From assembly GCA_018366195.1 (NCBI GenBank), contig JAGZIN010000003.1:1-64000 (forward strand): a DNA stretch of 64,000 nucleotides. The letters are read 5' to 3'. Each line of letters starts with the position of its first letter. The stretch's first letter is position 1. Positions 1-8,986 of this stretch are shown here, piece after piece. The position numbers were made by a program, and so were the translations under genes. The notes under the pieces are model-generated. The model was not told the DNA's origin. It saw only the letters and a list, made by a program, of their open reading frames with translations, and did not search any database. This stretch comes from Butyricicoccus pullicaecorum. GTDB lineage: Bacteria; Bacillota; Clostridia; Oscillospirales; Butyricicoccaceae.

Positions 1-228
1 CAAATCATTTCTGTATTCTACGGTCATGTCTATCTGGTTCTTGGTCACCAGCGGCACAGTACTGGTTGCCTGTGCAACTGGCTGGACAAGGTCTGTCAGT
101 GCAGAGGGTTCTACGCCCTCTGGTACTTTGCCGGAGCCAACCATACAACGTGTGATGGTTAGTGTTTCCCCCGCAAGTAAGGCTGTAAGCAGCTCAATAC
201 CTACTTTGGGGATTAAAAATCCATACAT
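1..228 (-). CDS. Phage tail fibre protein, N-terminal fragment
   Basis: Leftward gene cut by the window edge; 76 codons are visible. It begins ATG at 228, seven bases after the stop of the gpI-like gene, with GGAGAG as ribosome binding site. The visible start (MYGFLIPKVGIELLTALLAG) and the following GSGKVPEGVEP resemble the N-terminal baseplate-attachment part of P2 gpH / DUF3751-type fibres. Position directly after gpI is where P2-like phages encode the fibre. It should form the distal receptor-binding fibre. Its C-terminal, host-specific part is not in the window. Confidence 0.75.
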   Translation of the reverse strand, partial: MYGFLIPKVGIELLTALLAGETLTITRCMVGSGKVPEGVEPSALTDLVQPVAQATSTVPLVTKNQIDMTVEYRNDL

Positions 229-234
229 GTGCTA

Positions 235-897
235 TCACTCTCCTTCTGCTTTCAGCGGCGGCAGTTTGATTGTTACAATACTACCCATCGCACCATTGAT
301 ACCCGCCTGTGTATGCAGCGTTTTTGACGGCTGATACTGCGGCAGGTTCGTTTCGTGGTAGGACGGCACGAGCGTACCGCCGACGTACAAAGTGGTTTCT
401 AACGGTGGGTTTTCGATTTCCATTCGTTCCAGTTGCGCGGATGCTCTCTTGACTTTCCGAAGCAGGCTGATAAACTTATCTATCTTGTCTTGTGTGATTC
501 CTTGCGCTGTTGCACAGATGCGAAATGTACCCGGCTTTCCATCATACTCAAACCACTCTGTAACATGACCTTTTGTAAAATAGCTTTGAATCACGCTCTC
601 AGCCGCCCATTTTGTACCCAAGCGCCGATATACCAAGTCGCTGTTCTTCACCAAATCGCGCTTTGTCTGAATATCCGCGCCATAGTCGTACCACAGAATA
701 TTAAGTTCCCAAGCAAGTTGATCCAATTCAGATTCATCTAATTCTTGGATATAATCCCATGTTGATAACAACTGTACCTGTGCTGTCATTTCAGGAATGA
801 TTTTATCAATACCAGAAGCAAGTGCTTGGTTCACAGAATCCGGACGCATAAACGTTGGAAGAAGCTGGCAGAAATCCAGATTTTCCAGTTTCATCAA
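235..897 (-). CDS. Phage tail protein I (gpI-like baseplate protein)
   Basis: 220 aa, consistent with P2 gpI / XkdU-type baseplate wedge proteins. The N-terminus (LPTFMRPDSVNQALASGIDK) and the central segment beginning WDYIQELDESELDQLAWELN show the family pattern, with the usual YRRLGTKWAAESVIQSYF stretch around residues 90-108. Overlaps the upstream gpJ-like gene by four bases and is followed at once by the fibre gene, matching P2 order J-I-H. Acts in the baseplate linking wedge to fibre. Confidence 0.9.
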   Translation of the reverse strand: MMKLENLDFCQLLPTFMRPDSVNQALASGIDKIIPEMTAQVQLLSTWDYIQELDESELDQLAWELNILWYDYGADIQTKRDLVKNSDLVYRRLGTKWAAESVIQSYFTKGHVTEWFEYDGKPGTFRICATAQGITQDKIDKFISLLRKVKRASAQLERMEIENPPLETTLYVGGTLVPSYHETNLPQYQPSKTLHTQAGINGAMGSIVTIKLPPLKAEGE

Positions 898-2027
898 ATC
901 ACCTCATGCCGAATCACAGCTGGACCAGTAAACTTTGCCACTTGCGCTTTTGTCAGCGTTTGGAATGATGGATGTGTAACTTCTACGCGAACTGCTCCTG
1001 TCCCATCTTCTGGTGATAACATAAACCGCCTGAGCTGGTCAGGGTTAATATCACGGGCGAGTGCAGCAGTCTGCCAGGCATTATACTGCGATATTGCCCC
1101 ATTTTTCCCTTCCATTGTCTGTACTGTTTCTGCCTCTCGCTCTCTCAGACAATAATAGGTCAGTTCTATCTGATACTCCACCGCTTCCGGCATCAGTGCC
1201 TCCACCTTATCTGTCATAGGACGTACATCATCTGCAGAACAAATATCCAAAACCTTTTGCAGTGTCTCTTCGTCCGGCAAAGCACCGCCTTTCATGAGCG
1301 GATATAGCTTTACTAAGGTTGGCGTTTCTTCTGGACAGTCTACCGCCACATCGATAATGTCTGGATCAGCGGTCAGCGCCCAATATCGGTAGCTGCTCTC
1401 TGGACCTGCTGTAGACTGTGTGGCAGGTGCAAGCCGGATACGTTCTCTGAGACGGTTGTCTCCCTCTGGTGTATACGGTTCGCCATCATCGCCGCCTGTA
1501 CTGATGGTAATATTCTCTGCACCTGAAATATACGGAATCAGATCCACCAGTGTCGCGATTGTTCCGGGCGTTAAACCGTTGTAATCTGCACCGCCATCCT
1601 TACACACAGCGCGTATGATAATCTCTGTTTCACCAGCTGGAAGCACTTCAGAGACCTCAGTAGCAAAATACACGCTGCCATCCGTTGTAATCTGTGTTCC
1701 GGCTGGAATGATGATATTCTCTTTCTGGACTGCATCTACAGTAAAACGGAACATTGCGAACGCATGAGACGGCGTGGCACGTTCCACGTTGTACCGCGCA
1801 CCAATCGCATCCAAAACAAATCCTCTTGCATATTGAAGCGTTCGCTGCTTCATCTTATCGTTAAATTCGGTGTACAGACCAACCAGTACCGCAACGAGCG
1901 CCTCGCCGAAGATGCGGCGTTCGTCGCCCGGATACAGCGGCTCTTCTACTGCATCCATCAAATTACCAATGACAGAGGTATAAATTTTTGCAGCATCTGT
2001 TTCTGCATAATCAAATGTGACTTGCAT
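894..2027 (-). CDS. Baseplate J-like protein (gpJ)
   Basis: About 377 aa. Contains the Baseplate_J signature: an N-terminal alpha region with GEALVAVLVGLY and YARGFVLDAIGARYNVERA, then a beta region with IPAGTQITTDGSVYFATEV and AGETEIIIRAVCKDGGADYN, then TGGDDGEPYTPEGDNRLRER and GPESSYRYWALTADPDI. It forms the baseplate wedge with gpW and gpI. I place the start at the ATG at 2027, preceded by GTGAGGTG; an in-frame GTG at 2039 would add four residues. The upstream gpW-like gene ends at 2029, so the two are practically contiguous. Confidence 0.93.
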   Translation of the reverse strand: MQVTFDYAETDAAKIYTSVIGNLMDAVEEPLYPGDERRIFGEALVAVLVGLYTEFNDKMKQRTLQYARGFVLDAIGARYNVERATPSHAFAMFRFTVDAVQKENIIIPAGTQITTDGSVYFATEVSEVLPAGETEIIIRAVCKDGGADYNGLTPGTIATLVDLIPYISGAENITISTGGDDGEPYTPEGDNRLRERIRLAPATQSTAGPESSYRYWALTADPDIIDVAVDCPEETPTLVKLYPLMKGGALPDEETLQKVLDICSADDVRPMTDKVEALMPEAVEYQIELTYYCLREREAETVQTMEGKNGAISQYNAWQTAALARDINPDQLRRFMLSPEDGTGAVRVEVTHPSFQTLTKAQVAKFTGPAVIRHEVI

Positions 2028-2028
2028 A

Positions 2029-2301
2029 TTACACCTCACTTACATCTGCTGTGACAACAAAGCCGCCTGAAGTGCCATCCTGCTTTTCTTCTATCCGAAT
2101 TGCGTCAACCGTCACACGCGGCTCATAGGTTTCAATCAACCATTCTGCCTCTTGCATGATCTGAGGCGCAACAATCTGCGCTGGCTGGTCAATGAGTCTT
2201 GGGTCAAGTCCCTTGACCCGTTCATATGGACATTCCCCGCGCCATAGCTGCAACAAATTCTGCACACATATCTGCGGGTATCCATTCCCGTTTGCTCTCA
2301 T
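2029..2301 (-). CDS. Baseplate wedge protein, gpW / gp25-like
   Basis: 90 aa, short like P2 gpW or XkdS lysozyme-fold proteins. It has the family's C-terminal half, with LIETYEPRVTVDAIRIE and a closing GGFVVTADVSEV beta strand. Start ATG at 2301 has a GGGAGG site. Located directly before the gpJ-like gene as in P2 (V-W-J-I). Structural component of the baseplate wedge. Identification rests on size, context and the IETYEPRV-type motif. Confidence 0.82.
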   Translation of the reverse strand: MRANGNGYPQICVQNLLQLWRGECPYERVKGLDPRLIDQPAQIVAPQIMQEAEWLIETYEPRVTVDAIRIEEKQDGTSGGFVVTADVSEV

Positions 2302-2315
2302 ATTGCGCCTCCCTC

Positions 2316-2906
2316 TTATCGTTTTGGTTTTTTTGCAGCCTTATCCGACTTGGATGCAGTTGCATCCATAGCCTGCCGTTTCTTCCATATATCATCAATA
2401 TATTTCTTGGAGGAATCCTGAAAACTGCCATTAGATTCTTTTGATTTCTTCGATTTTGAGAATGATTTCTTAGATGCCTTTGAACCAGATACACTTGCAA
2501 GCTGAGATTTCTTTCCCTCGGCATACTCCTCCAAGGTAATTGCAATTTTGCAGGAGATCATCTCCCCTTGCGTTGTCAGCTTGACATCTGATGTGGCAAC
2601 CTCTTTGAGCATCATTTTTGGCGGCCCGAAACGCTTAGAACCGATATACAAAGGATACGCCTGTCCAATCAGTTCTTCCCATTCATCAATCTGACCGCGT
2701 GGATCTACCCCCAATGCGCTCATATAGGTTGTTTCGAATGTCACAGGGCGCAGTTCTCGACCGCGTGTATTGGTGGGCTCTGTGCCGCTGGTATCGTTCT
2801 CACTGTCACTTTTGAGCTTCATAGAAGTTGTGAAGTTTCCAAATGGAACGACTTTAGACGGCGAAACGAGAAAACCTTTTGGTCCCCATCGTACCATATA
2901 CGCCAT
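2316..2906 (-). CDS. Phage tail/baseplate protein, possibly gpU-like
   Basis: 196 aa. The first 140 residues form a compact domain with VDPRGQIDEWEELIGQAYPL, LYIGSKRFGPPKMMLKEVAT and SCKIAITLEEYAEGKK. This recalls gpU-type tail proteins and the hub proteins of PBSX-like phages. The C-terminal 55 residues are Lys/Ser-rich and low in complexity, ending in a basic tail. Clear GGAGG site before ATG at 2906. Encoded between the spike-like and the gpW-like genes, so a baseplate or tail-hub role is very likely; the precise family is uncertain. Confidence 0.65.
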   Translation of the reverse strand: MAYMVRWGPKGFLVSPSKVVPFGNFTTSMKLKSDSENDTSGTEPTNTRGRELRPVTFETTYMSALGVDPRGQIDEWEELIGQAYPLYIGSKRFGPPKMMLKEVATSDVKLTTQGEMISCKIAITLEEYAEGKKSQLASVSGSKASKKSFSKSKKSKESNGSFQDSSKKYIDDIWKKRQAMDATASKSDKAAKKPKR

Positions 2907-2920
2907 ATTGATAGGCCTCC

Positions 2921-3259
2921 TTAATGCGGTGTGCTGGTTTCACCATGTACGCCGGCATGCGTATGTTCATTGAACCCTGCCGCATCTGCGATAAAATCAG
3001 CCGCTGTGACTTCCATCTCTACCTTGACCTCACCCTTCAGGTCGTGGTTCCACTCTCCATCCATACGCGCAAGTACAAGCCCTGTACAATCCTCAAATTC
3101 CACAAAAGCAATTGGCATCCCGACTTTCAAACACTCTAGCAGGAAAAAAGGTACAGTCAATGTACATGAGACAGCCCCAGGTGCATTGCTGATTACCGCA
3201 GTAATGCTTTTGCCGCCCTCTTGAATGGTTGAAACCAATCCTTTATTGATTTGTGCCAT
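2921..3259 (-). CDS. Short gpV-like baseplate spike protein
   Basis: 112 aa. An OB-fold-like N-terminal half (residues about 1-70, with TAVISNAPGAVSCTLTVPFF and DCTGLVLARMDGEWN) is followed by a short C-terminal tip containing HTHAGVHGETSTPH. His-x-His clusters at the end of P2 gpV and phi92 gp138 bind iron at the spike apex. The placement after gpD and before gpW fits a central membrane-piercing spike. It is about half the length of P2 gpV (211 aa), so the beta-helix shaft is minimal. Function is inferred from motif and context. Confidence 0.72.
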   Translation of the reverse strand: MAQINKGLVSTIQEGGKSITAVISNAPGAVSCTLTVPFFLLECLKVGMPIAFVEFEDCTGLVLARMDGEWNHDLKGEVKVEMEVTAADFIADAAGFNEHTHAGVHGETSTPH

Positions 3260-3260
3260 A

Positions 3261-4178
3261 TCAGTATCCCTCCAATGGTCTACGAAAAAATATCTTACTC
3301 ATACCCTGACTGTAATCATTGCGTATGTGATCTAAAAACACCGCACCATCCCAAGATGGCGCACGCGCATTGCTCAGCTCTACGCATGATGCAGCTGCAT
3401 AGCCGGGCAAGATTCGTGTATGTACAAAACCACCAATGCAATCTTTATTGACCGCACGCAAAATTCCTTTTGCAAAGCGTGTGGCTTCCATAGTGCTGCC
3501 AATTTTGCCGGGATCAGATGTCTTGTACACACGACTTGCCCCATTGCTTACAGCATAGCTTCCAGTGTAACTACCACTCGCAACCTCACAGCTGCCATAG
3601 AGCAGACTACGATTGTCCTTGTACTTGTAATCGCCATCTACGGTTACAGTCAGCACCTCACTGGATGGCTGTGCTTCCATGTAGCTTTCAGAATACAGAA
3701 CAAGCTGCTTGTCATAGACCAAGAAAGAACAGCCCTCAAACATTGCGCGGCGATGCAGAAAATGGAAATCGCTTTCTGTTTGCTGAATATAGGAATATCT
3801 CTGGTCTTCTACGCCATAGCTGGCAAATGACAAGCCATTTCGCGCTGCGATTTCCTGCCCTAGCTGAATGAGTCCAACTTGCTGCCATGCCTTATTCTGA
3901 ACCTCAAATCCAGTCGCAGGCGCAGCCATTGCCCGGAGATCATAGGTGCCATTCTGTGGAGTTGCAGCAGTCAGAAACATGGTTCCTGTGCCAATCGTGC
4001 CATAATCAACCTTGATTTCATCCCCGATCTGCGGTGCCCATGCATCCCATATCCCATGCACATCATTGACGCGCAGCATGAGTGTATCTGATTGTCTGCT
4101 TGCATACATATCATGCCAGCACCGATTGACAGATACATCTTCTGTGATATCTGTGCCCTTGTAAGTAATCTGGATCAT
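3261..4178 (-). CDS. Late control protein D-like baseplate hub
   Basis: 305 aa, typical length for gpD / XkdQ-type hub proteins (T4 gp27 fold). Segments such as GTMFLTAATPQNGTYDLRAM, the SYIQQTESDFHFLHRRAMFE block near residue 130 and the ending AVFLDHIRNDYSQGMSKIFF match the Phage_GPD family pattern. Forms the hub ring on top of the spike at the end of the tail tube. Overlaps the upstream gpX-like gene by four bases (ATGA) and is followed one base later by the spike gene. Confidence 0.9.
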   Translation of the reverse strand: MIQITYKGTDITEDVSVNRCWHDMYASRQSDTLMLRVNDVHGIWDAWAPQIGDEIKVDYGTIGTGTMFLTAATPQNGTYDLRAMAAPATGFEVQNKAWQQVGLIQLGQEIAARNGLSFASYGVEDQRYSYIQQTESDFHFLHRRAMFEGCSFLVYDKQLVLYSESYMEAQPSSEVLTVTVDGDYKYKDNRSLLYGSCEVASGSYTGSYAVSNGASRVYKTSDPGKIGSTMEATRFAKGILRAVNKDCIGGFVHTRILPGYAAASCVELSNARAPSWDGAVFLDHIRNDYSQGMSKIFFRRPLEGY

Positions 4179-4387
4179 CCCTTACGCCTCCAAGGCGGCA
4201 GCGTTTCTGGCATTATTAAGGTAGATACTGGTGGAATAATAAGCACTACACCTGCCTCAAATACCAATGTGCTGTAATACTCTGGATTTGCAGCCATGAT
4301 TGCGCTTGCTTGCTTTTCATCGTCATAATACTCTAATGCCAGCAAATCAAATGTATCGCCCTCAGCTGTAATATGTACATCATCCAT
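4175..4387 (-). CDS. Tail protein X (LysM-like, gpX)
   Basis: 70 aa with a LysM-like fold: ITAEGDTFDLLALEYYDD at the start and LVFEAGVVLIIPPVSTLI in the middle, the layout of P2 gpX. Overlaps the end of the tape measure gene by eight bases and the hub gene by four, so translation is probably coupled. gpX proteins sit between tape measure and hub genes in P2-like phages and take part in baseplate assembly. Confidence 0.88.
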   Translation of the reverse strand: MDDVHITAEGDTFDLLALEYYDDEKQASAIMAANPEYYSTLVFEAGVVLIIPPVSTLIMPETLPPWRRKG

Positions 4388-6419
4388 AGACAGGCCTGCT
4401 CCTTTCCGTCCACCATTCTTCCAGCAAATCCATAAACGCAGGATACTCCGCTTCGATCGCCTGCATAATGGATTGTTTATCTGCCATACCTGTCACGGTA
4501 ATATTGGGTGCGAATGTCACACCACCAAGATTGATGGAGTTGTCCTGCATACCACCAGAAAGAGAAATCCCTGATGTATCTTCGGAAAGCATCCGTCCTG
4601 CCCTTGCCAGCACAGAATGTCCATCCTCTGCCAGCAGTCTACTGATTGCTCCAAATCGCTCACCATGCAGGAAAGAAAGCGTACGTTTTCCTACACCAAG
4701 CAGTTGTCCTGCTCTCTCCCAGTAGGATAGATTTTGCTGACGGTATCGCGGATCAAAGCTGATTACAGCTTCCATACCTGCTTCACCAGCAATGGAAAGC
4801 CCGCTCGTGAATCCACCCCTTGCATAGGCCTTCACTTCCTTGTCTTTCCCACCACCAAACAAGCCACCAATTGCGTCTTTTGCACCGCTATACAGCTTAC
4901 CAATTACAGGAATGCTTTCAATCTTGGAAGACAACCAAGAAAGCTTTTCTCCAATCCAGCTAAAGAATCCACTAACGGTGCTCATTGCCGCATTAAAAGC
5001 ACCTACAATAGCATCCCGAATCCCGCCGAAAGTTTCGGTCACTTTCGCCCACAGTTCAGCAGCTTTGAGTTTTACAGTATCCCAGTTTTGCCAAAGTGCT
5101 ACACCGATTGCAATCAGTGCGCCAATCGCAGCAGCTACCAAAAAAATCGGACTGGTGAGAACAGCCATCGCACCATTCAATGCCCAAGTTGCCGCAGCCT
5201 GTGCAGTTGTCATGGTAGTACCTGCTGCAAGTGCAGAAGCTTTGACTGCTTCTACTCCTGCAAACACTGTGGATGCAATAGATGCCGCAGCAGTCGCTGC
5301 TCGATATGCAACAAACGCTCCTGTCAATCCAGTCGCAAGTGGTATCAAAATATTGGCATGTTCTGATACCCAATCAATCGCTGTTGTAACACCATCCAAA
5401 GACCCTGCCACCTGGTCAAATACCGTTCCAATCTGGTCAGCAAATGCATTAAAATCTCCGTTGGAGGTCAGCTCTAAAACTTTATCCAAAATTCCAGTTA
5501 ACCCCTGCTGCACAGCCGTTGTCACAGGTTCCATTCGTTCACCCAGTGCTGCTAAACTGTCCATATAATCGGAATTGGCGTTTCTGGCTTCTATAATGCT
5601 TGCGTTGTTCTCTCGGTATTTGTCTGCTGCATCTGCGTAAAGAGAATTGAGCACTTCTGTAATGAGGGCTGCTCGCTCTTGTTCAGTAGATAGCGATTCC
5701 AGCTTCTCATTCATTGCATCTTCGCTGATGCCAGCCCAATTGAGTGCATCTGCCAATACACCAGTGACTTTAGAAACCTTTGCCGTTTCATTGGATGCCT
5801 CTGTTAACCCCTCAACCGGCAAACTGTCTCCAAATGTGCCCCATACACCAGTTGCAATATTCGTCCATTTGATCAAATCTGCCTCTGTGTCAACAAACTT
5901 TGCCAAATGATTGACAGCTTCTACACTGCGATCTTCCTCTCCCAACACACTATAAAATTCTTTGTATGTTTCTGTGGCAAGTTCTGTAGATTTATTTGCA
6001 CTTTCCCAAGCTGTTTCCAGCTTACCCATGTCCTCGCGGTATTCTCTGGTACTTTCAGCAAGGTCATACAAGCTGGTTGCCACATCAACACATTTACCAA
6101 TGAGTGTGCTGATACCATTTGCAATTAAACCTGCAATCGCGCCTTCCATAACTGTGAAGCCATCTTCAGTTTGTCTGGCGCTATCATTCACATCTTCCAA
6201 TCCATTTGAAAGTCGTTGTGTAGCATCTTCTGTATCACGTATTTCGGAACTATTCCGGCGTAAATCAGATGATAATCCATTGACCGCATCCGCTGTTTGC
6301 CGCGTGTTCCGACTCATATTGGATAAGCGATCGATTGCTTGGTCGATTGCGCTACGTAAGCTCGCATCAAGTTCACCACTAATGCGAATTGCAGCTTCAA
6401 GCTCTCGACCTCTCCCCAT
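4380..6419 (-). CDS. Phage tail tape measure protein
   Basis: About 679 aa. The N-terminal 150 residues are a coiled coil rich in Asp/Arg/Gln heptads. A central domain follows, then strongly hydrophobic segments around residues 350-450 (GAFVAYRAATAAASIASTVF; IFLVAAAIGALIAIGVALW). The end carries the tape-measure motif KAYARGGFTSGLSIAGEAGM near residue 540. It sets tail length and helps DNA cross the membrane. The preferred start is the ATG at 6419 with an AGGTGAGGTG site; a TTG two codons upstream is less likely. It follows the chaperone genes, the standard place for the longest tail gene. Confidence 0.95.
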   Translation of the reverse strand: MGRGRELEAAIRISGELDASLRSAIDQAIDRLSNMSRNTRQTADAVNGLSSDLRRNSSEIRDTEDATQRLSNGLEDVNDSARQTEDGFTVMEGAIAGLIANGISTLIGKCVDVATSLYDLAESTREYREDMGKLETAWESANKSTELATETYKEFYSVLGEEDRSVEAVNHLAKFVDTEADLIKWTNIATGVWGTFGDSLPVEGLTEASNETAKVSKVTGVLADALNWAGISEDAMNEKLESLSTEQERAALITEVLNSLYADAADKYRENNASIIEARNANSDYMDSLAALGERMEPVTTAVQQGLTGILDKVLELTSNGDFNAFADQIGTVFDQVAGSLDGVTTAIDWVSEHANILIPLATGLTGAFVAYRAATAAASIASTVFAGVEAVKASALAAGTTMTTAQAAATWALNGAMAVLTSPIFLVAAAIGALIAIGVALWQNWDTVKLKAAELWAKVTETFGGIRDAIVGAFNAAMSTVSGFFSWIGEKLSWLSSKIESIPVIGKLYSGAKDAIGGLFGGGKDKEVKAYARGGFTSGLSIAGEAGMEAVISFDPRYRQQNLSYWERAGQLLGVGKRTLSFLHGERFGAISRLLAEDGHSVLARAGRMLSEDTSGISLSGGMQDNSINLGGVTFAPNITVTGMADKQSIMQAIEAEYPAFMDLLEEWWTERSRPVYG

Positions 6420-6443
6420 GTGCAATCACCTCACCTTATACGC

Positions 6444-6922
6444 TTAGTTTGGCTTCGGAATCTTCTTTCTGCGTTTGCGCTCTTCCTCAAGCGCTTCTGC
6501 ATACTCAACGATGAAGTCAATCACACGCCATTTTCCAAGGGCTGTAATGCTGGTGTGGTAGGCTCGGCTGTAATCTCTAATCCAGGATCGGAGTTGTTTC
6601 GCTGCGAACTTGCCGATCCCAAAAGAAAATTTCTTCCAATCTCCATGATTTTCAGCAAATCATATCCTTTGACTCGCTCCATATCAGCAAAGGAAATCTG
6701 CGGATTTACAGCGATAACAGCTGCAAACCCCAAATACGGATGCAGTCCAAAGTCAAATTCAGCTGAGGGCGCAATAGATATATTCTTGCCGGCCGCCATA
6801 CGCTTGCGGGCATCTGCCTCGCTAAACAATGTCACAGTGATTTCGTCTGTATTATAGGTCAGTTCTTCTACCTGAACCCCATTTACAGGGATCGGTTTTT
6901 TCAGTTTAATCGTACCTTCCAT
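6444..6922 (-). CDS. Tail assembly chaperone E-E', predicted -1 frameshift product
   Basis: The E frame stops at 6521. The -1 frame stays open past this point and encodes 28 further residues (WRVIDFIVEYAEALEEERKR, then RKKIPKPN) to a TAA at 6444, just before the tape measure ribosome binding site. The frames can be joined at a G-GAA-AAT heptamer (6530-6536, minus strand), where re-pairing by one base is plausible. Most dsDNA tailed phages make such a chaperone pair by frameshifting between tube and tape measure genes. The shift is inferred; no standalone start or ribosome binding site serves the E' frame. Confidence 0.65.
6521..6922 (-). CDS. Tail assembly chaperone (gpE-like)
   Basis: 133 aa, located between the tube and tape measure genes. 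It reads as a phage tail assembly (gpE / DUF-type) protein: it opens with short beta strands (IKLKKPIPVNGVQVEELTYN), followed by a helical part with FADMERVKGYDLLKIMEIG. It probably coats the tape measure during tail assembly. Start ATG at 6922 with an AAAGGATG site. Its last codons overlap the likely frameshift site described for the E-E' product. Confidence 0.8.
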   Translation of the reverse strand: MEGTIKLKKPIPVNGVQVEELTYNTDEITVTLFSEADARKRMAAGKNISIAPSAEFDFGLHPYLGFAAVIAVNPQISFADMERVKGYDLLKIMEIGRNFLLGSASSQRNNSDPGLEITAEPTTPALQPLENGV

Positions 6923-6938
6923 TGTCGTTCATCCTTTC

Positions 6939-7451
6939 TCAAAGCATTGCAGATAGGTCTTGTGCGTAATCCTTACCCATAATCCGCACAATACCAGCCA
7001 AACGGTCGATCAGGAACAGTTCTTCCCCATCCACGTACAGTGCATAGCGCGTCACCATTATGGTTGTTTCATTCTCAGAAGGGGATGCAACTTCTATGCC
7101 AATCCCGGGGATTTTTGTTGACATTCCCCGCAAAAACGCTTTACATCCAACATTTTTTGTAAAGCCGTCTGCATCTGTTACCGTTTGCGCCCATCGTACC
7201 TCAAGTGATTTGATATTGGCTTTCAGCAGCCGTCCCAGTCCCAAATCCTGACCAATCTTTGTAATGGACGCTTCCATGTTCTCCAGCAGCTGCCAAATCG
7301 GGAGCGACATCGTTCCCATTGCGGAAACATCCGCTGTCTGCGGCACAACTTCCGGCAGCGTGATCGCCACATCGCGTGCAACCAGCACATTTTCAACATA
7401 GACTGTATCACCAACAACCGGACCGCAAATTGGTACAAAAGTCCCTGCCAC
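6939..7451 (-). CDS. Phage major tail tube protein
   Basis: 170 aa, the usual size for P2 FII-type tube proteins. Features include EVVPQTADVSAMGTMSLPIW near residue 33, the ASITKIGQDLGLGRLLKANI helix and a C-terminal YALYVDGEELFLIDRLAGIV, all typical of this family. It polymerises into the inner tube inside the sheath. Starts with GTG at 7451, sharing one base with the stop codon of the sheath gene, with GGGGAGG upstream. Strong translational coupling with the sheath is likely. Confidence 0.93.
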   Translation of the reverse strand: MAGTFVPICGPVVGDTVYVENVLVARDVAITLPEVVPQTADVSAMGTMSLPIWQLLENMEASITKIGQDLGLGRLLKANIKSLEVRWAQTVTDADGFTKNVGCKAFLRGMSTKIPGIGIEVASPSENETTIMVTRYALYVDGEELFLIDRLAGIVRIMGKDYAQDLSAML

Positions 7452-8974
7452 TATTCACTCGCCTCCCCGAAATATGTATCAAACCCTGTGCTGGAATACG
7501 CCACTTTAAGTGTACCGGATTTGAACGGCGGTGTCGGTGTACCCTCAAACCGCCAAACAAAGTTGCCTTCTGCCAGATCTGCGGTGCTGTTGTCTGTTTC
7601 TCGGAAATCAACAACCGGCTTGCCGATAAATGCGCCCTGTGCTACCAACGCATCTGCCTTTTCCTGCTCGCGGTTGCGGATGGTATCCGCCATTGCGCGA
7701 GTCATGGGTTTATCAATCGTGAGCGCATGTTCCGCCTGAAACTTATTGGTCACATACATCATCATGCGAATGGTGTTGTCGAAGATCGTCCGCAGATCCA
7801 CGACTTGCCCATAACGATATGCAGCCGTATGCGGTCCCCATAGCACCCATTGACCGCCCCAGTATACACCAGTTGTAATGCCGGATGCATTCAGCTCATT
7901 GCCACGCTGCTGGTCAAAGCCACGGTTTCGGCTACCCTCTCCAAAATACTGACGTGCAATCGGAATGGCCTTATTGGAAGGCGACTCCATTGGTACATCA
8001 TTGTGCGTAGCATCCACCACCATACTTTTCCATGCAGCGATGGCAGACAGATGATAGACCCGTCCAGCTGTATCCTGTACCTGCGGCCAGAATACCTTGG
8101 AACGCTCATTGATATAGCCATGGACTCTCTGCCACTCTAGCGCTGTCTCAATGGTATCCACTACCTGCGCACGCCCTAGCTTTGTCTGGTTGACTTTCGC
8201 TGTTCCGATCTCAGCAATCTGTTCCTGTATGGGCAGGTCTGCATATACAAACGCATCCCAGTGCCCGTTGATCTTCTGACCGGCTGTAAGCATTGCTTCG
8301 TATACGGCCGGCTTGTCGCTCCATCCTGGCGCGGCAAGCAGCGATGGAATACGACCAATCTCTGGATACACCAGCGCGACACAGCCAAGACCAGAATACT
8401 CACCATTTGCAGTGACACCGCCGATAATGTCATCTGCTGTGATTTGGGTTACATCGACCTCATAATATGTTGCTGTAATCGGACCAGATAGCTTTGTCTC
8501 TCCAATGCTGTTCAGCAGTACAGCACCTTTTGTAAAGTCATAGTCAACCGAAAAATCAACACCTTCAACCTGTTCCGCAAGCACCAAGGTATCTAAAATA
8601 ATGGTATCGCTTTCAATCGAAGCGCGACCGTTGATAAAATTCAGCTGCTTTGTGGTTGGCTGCTGACTGCGATGTACCTTTGGATCCAGTACATTGATTA
8701 CAATAATCGGGCCAACATTGCCTGATGGATTATCGAAGTGCAGCTTGATTGGCTCACATAGCGTGAATTTATTCCACGCCTCTGCATAGCCGACCAAACG
8801 CTTTGCCGCATCATAGGTTTGCAGCAAAATTGGTGTATTGACTGCATCTGTATCTCCTCGAATCAGATTGACAGGTGCAGTGCCTACATAGACAAATACA
8901 GACTGCGTTTCTGATACGACACCGCCAACAGATTCCGAAAATTCACCATATGTACCATGTTTATAATCAGCCAC
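7451..8974 (-). CDS. Phage tail sheath protein
   Basis: 507 aa, within the normal range for contractile sheaths. N-terminal SVFVYVGTAPVNLIRGDTDA, central VYPEIGRIPSLLAAPGWSDK, then GVYWGGQWVLWGPHTAAYRY and MMMYVTNKFQAEHALTIDKP, and the C-terminal handshake strand in FKSGTLKVAYSSTGFDTYFG are all characteristic. Its presence shows that the tail is contractile. Start GTG at 8974 with GGAGGG upstream. Immediately precedes the tube gene, as in P2 (FI-FII). Confidence 0.97.
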   Translation of the reverse strand: MADYKHGTYGEFSESVGGVVSETQSVFVYVGTAPVNLIRGDTDAVNTPILLQTYDAAKRLVGYAEAWNKFTLCEPIKLHFDNPSGNVGPIIVINVLDPKVHRSQQPTTKQLNFINGRASIESDTIILDTLVLAEQVEGVDFSVDYDFTKGAVLLNSIGETKLSGPITATYYEVDVTQITADDIIGGVTANGEYSGLGCVALVYPEIGRIPSLLAAPGWSDKPAVYEAMLTAGQKINGHWDAFVYADLPIQEQIAEIGTAKVNQTKLGRAQVVDTIETALEWQRVHGYINERSKVFWPQVQDTAGRVYHLSAIAAWKSMVVDATHNDVPMESPSNKAIPIARQYFGEGSRNRGFDQQRGNELNASGITTGVYWGGQWVLWGPHTAAYRYGQVVDLRTIFDNTIRMMMYVTNKFQAEHALTIDKPMTRAMADTIRNREQEKADALVAQGAFIGKPVVDFRETDNSTADLAEGNFVWRFEGTPTPPFKSGTLKVAYSSTGFDTYFGEASE

Positions 8975-8986
8975 TTGTTTCCCTCC

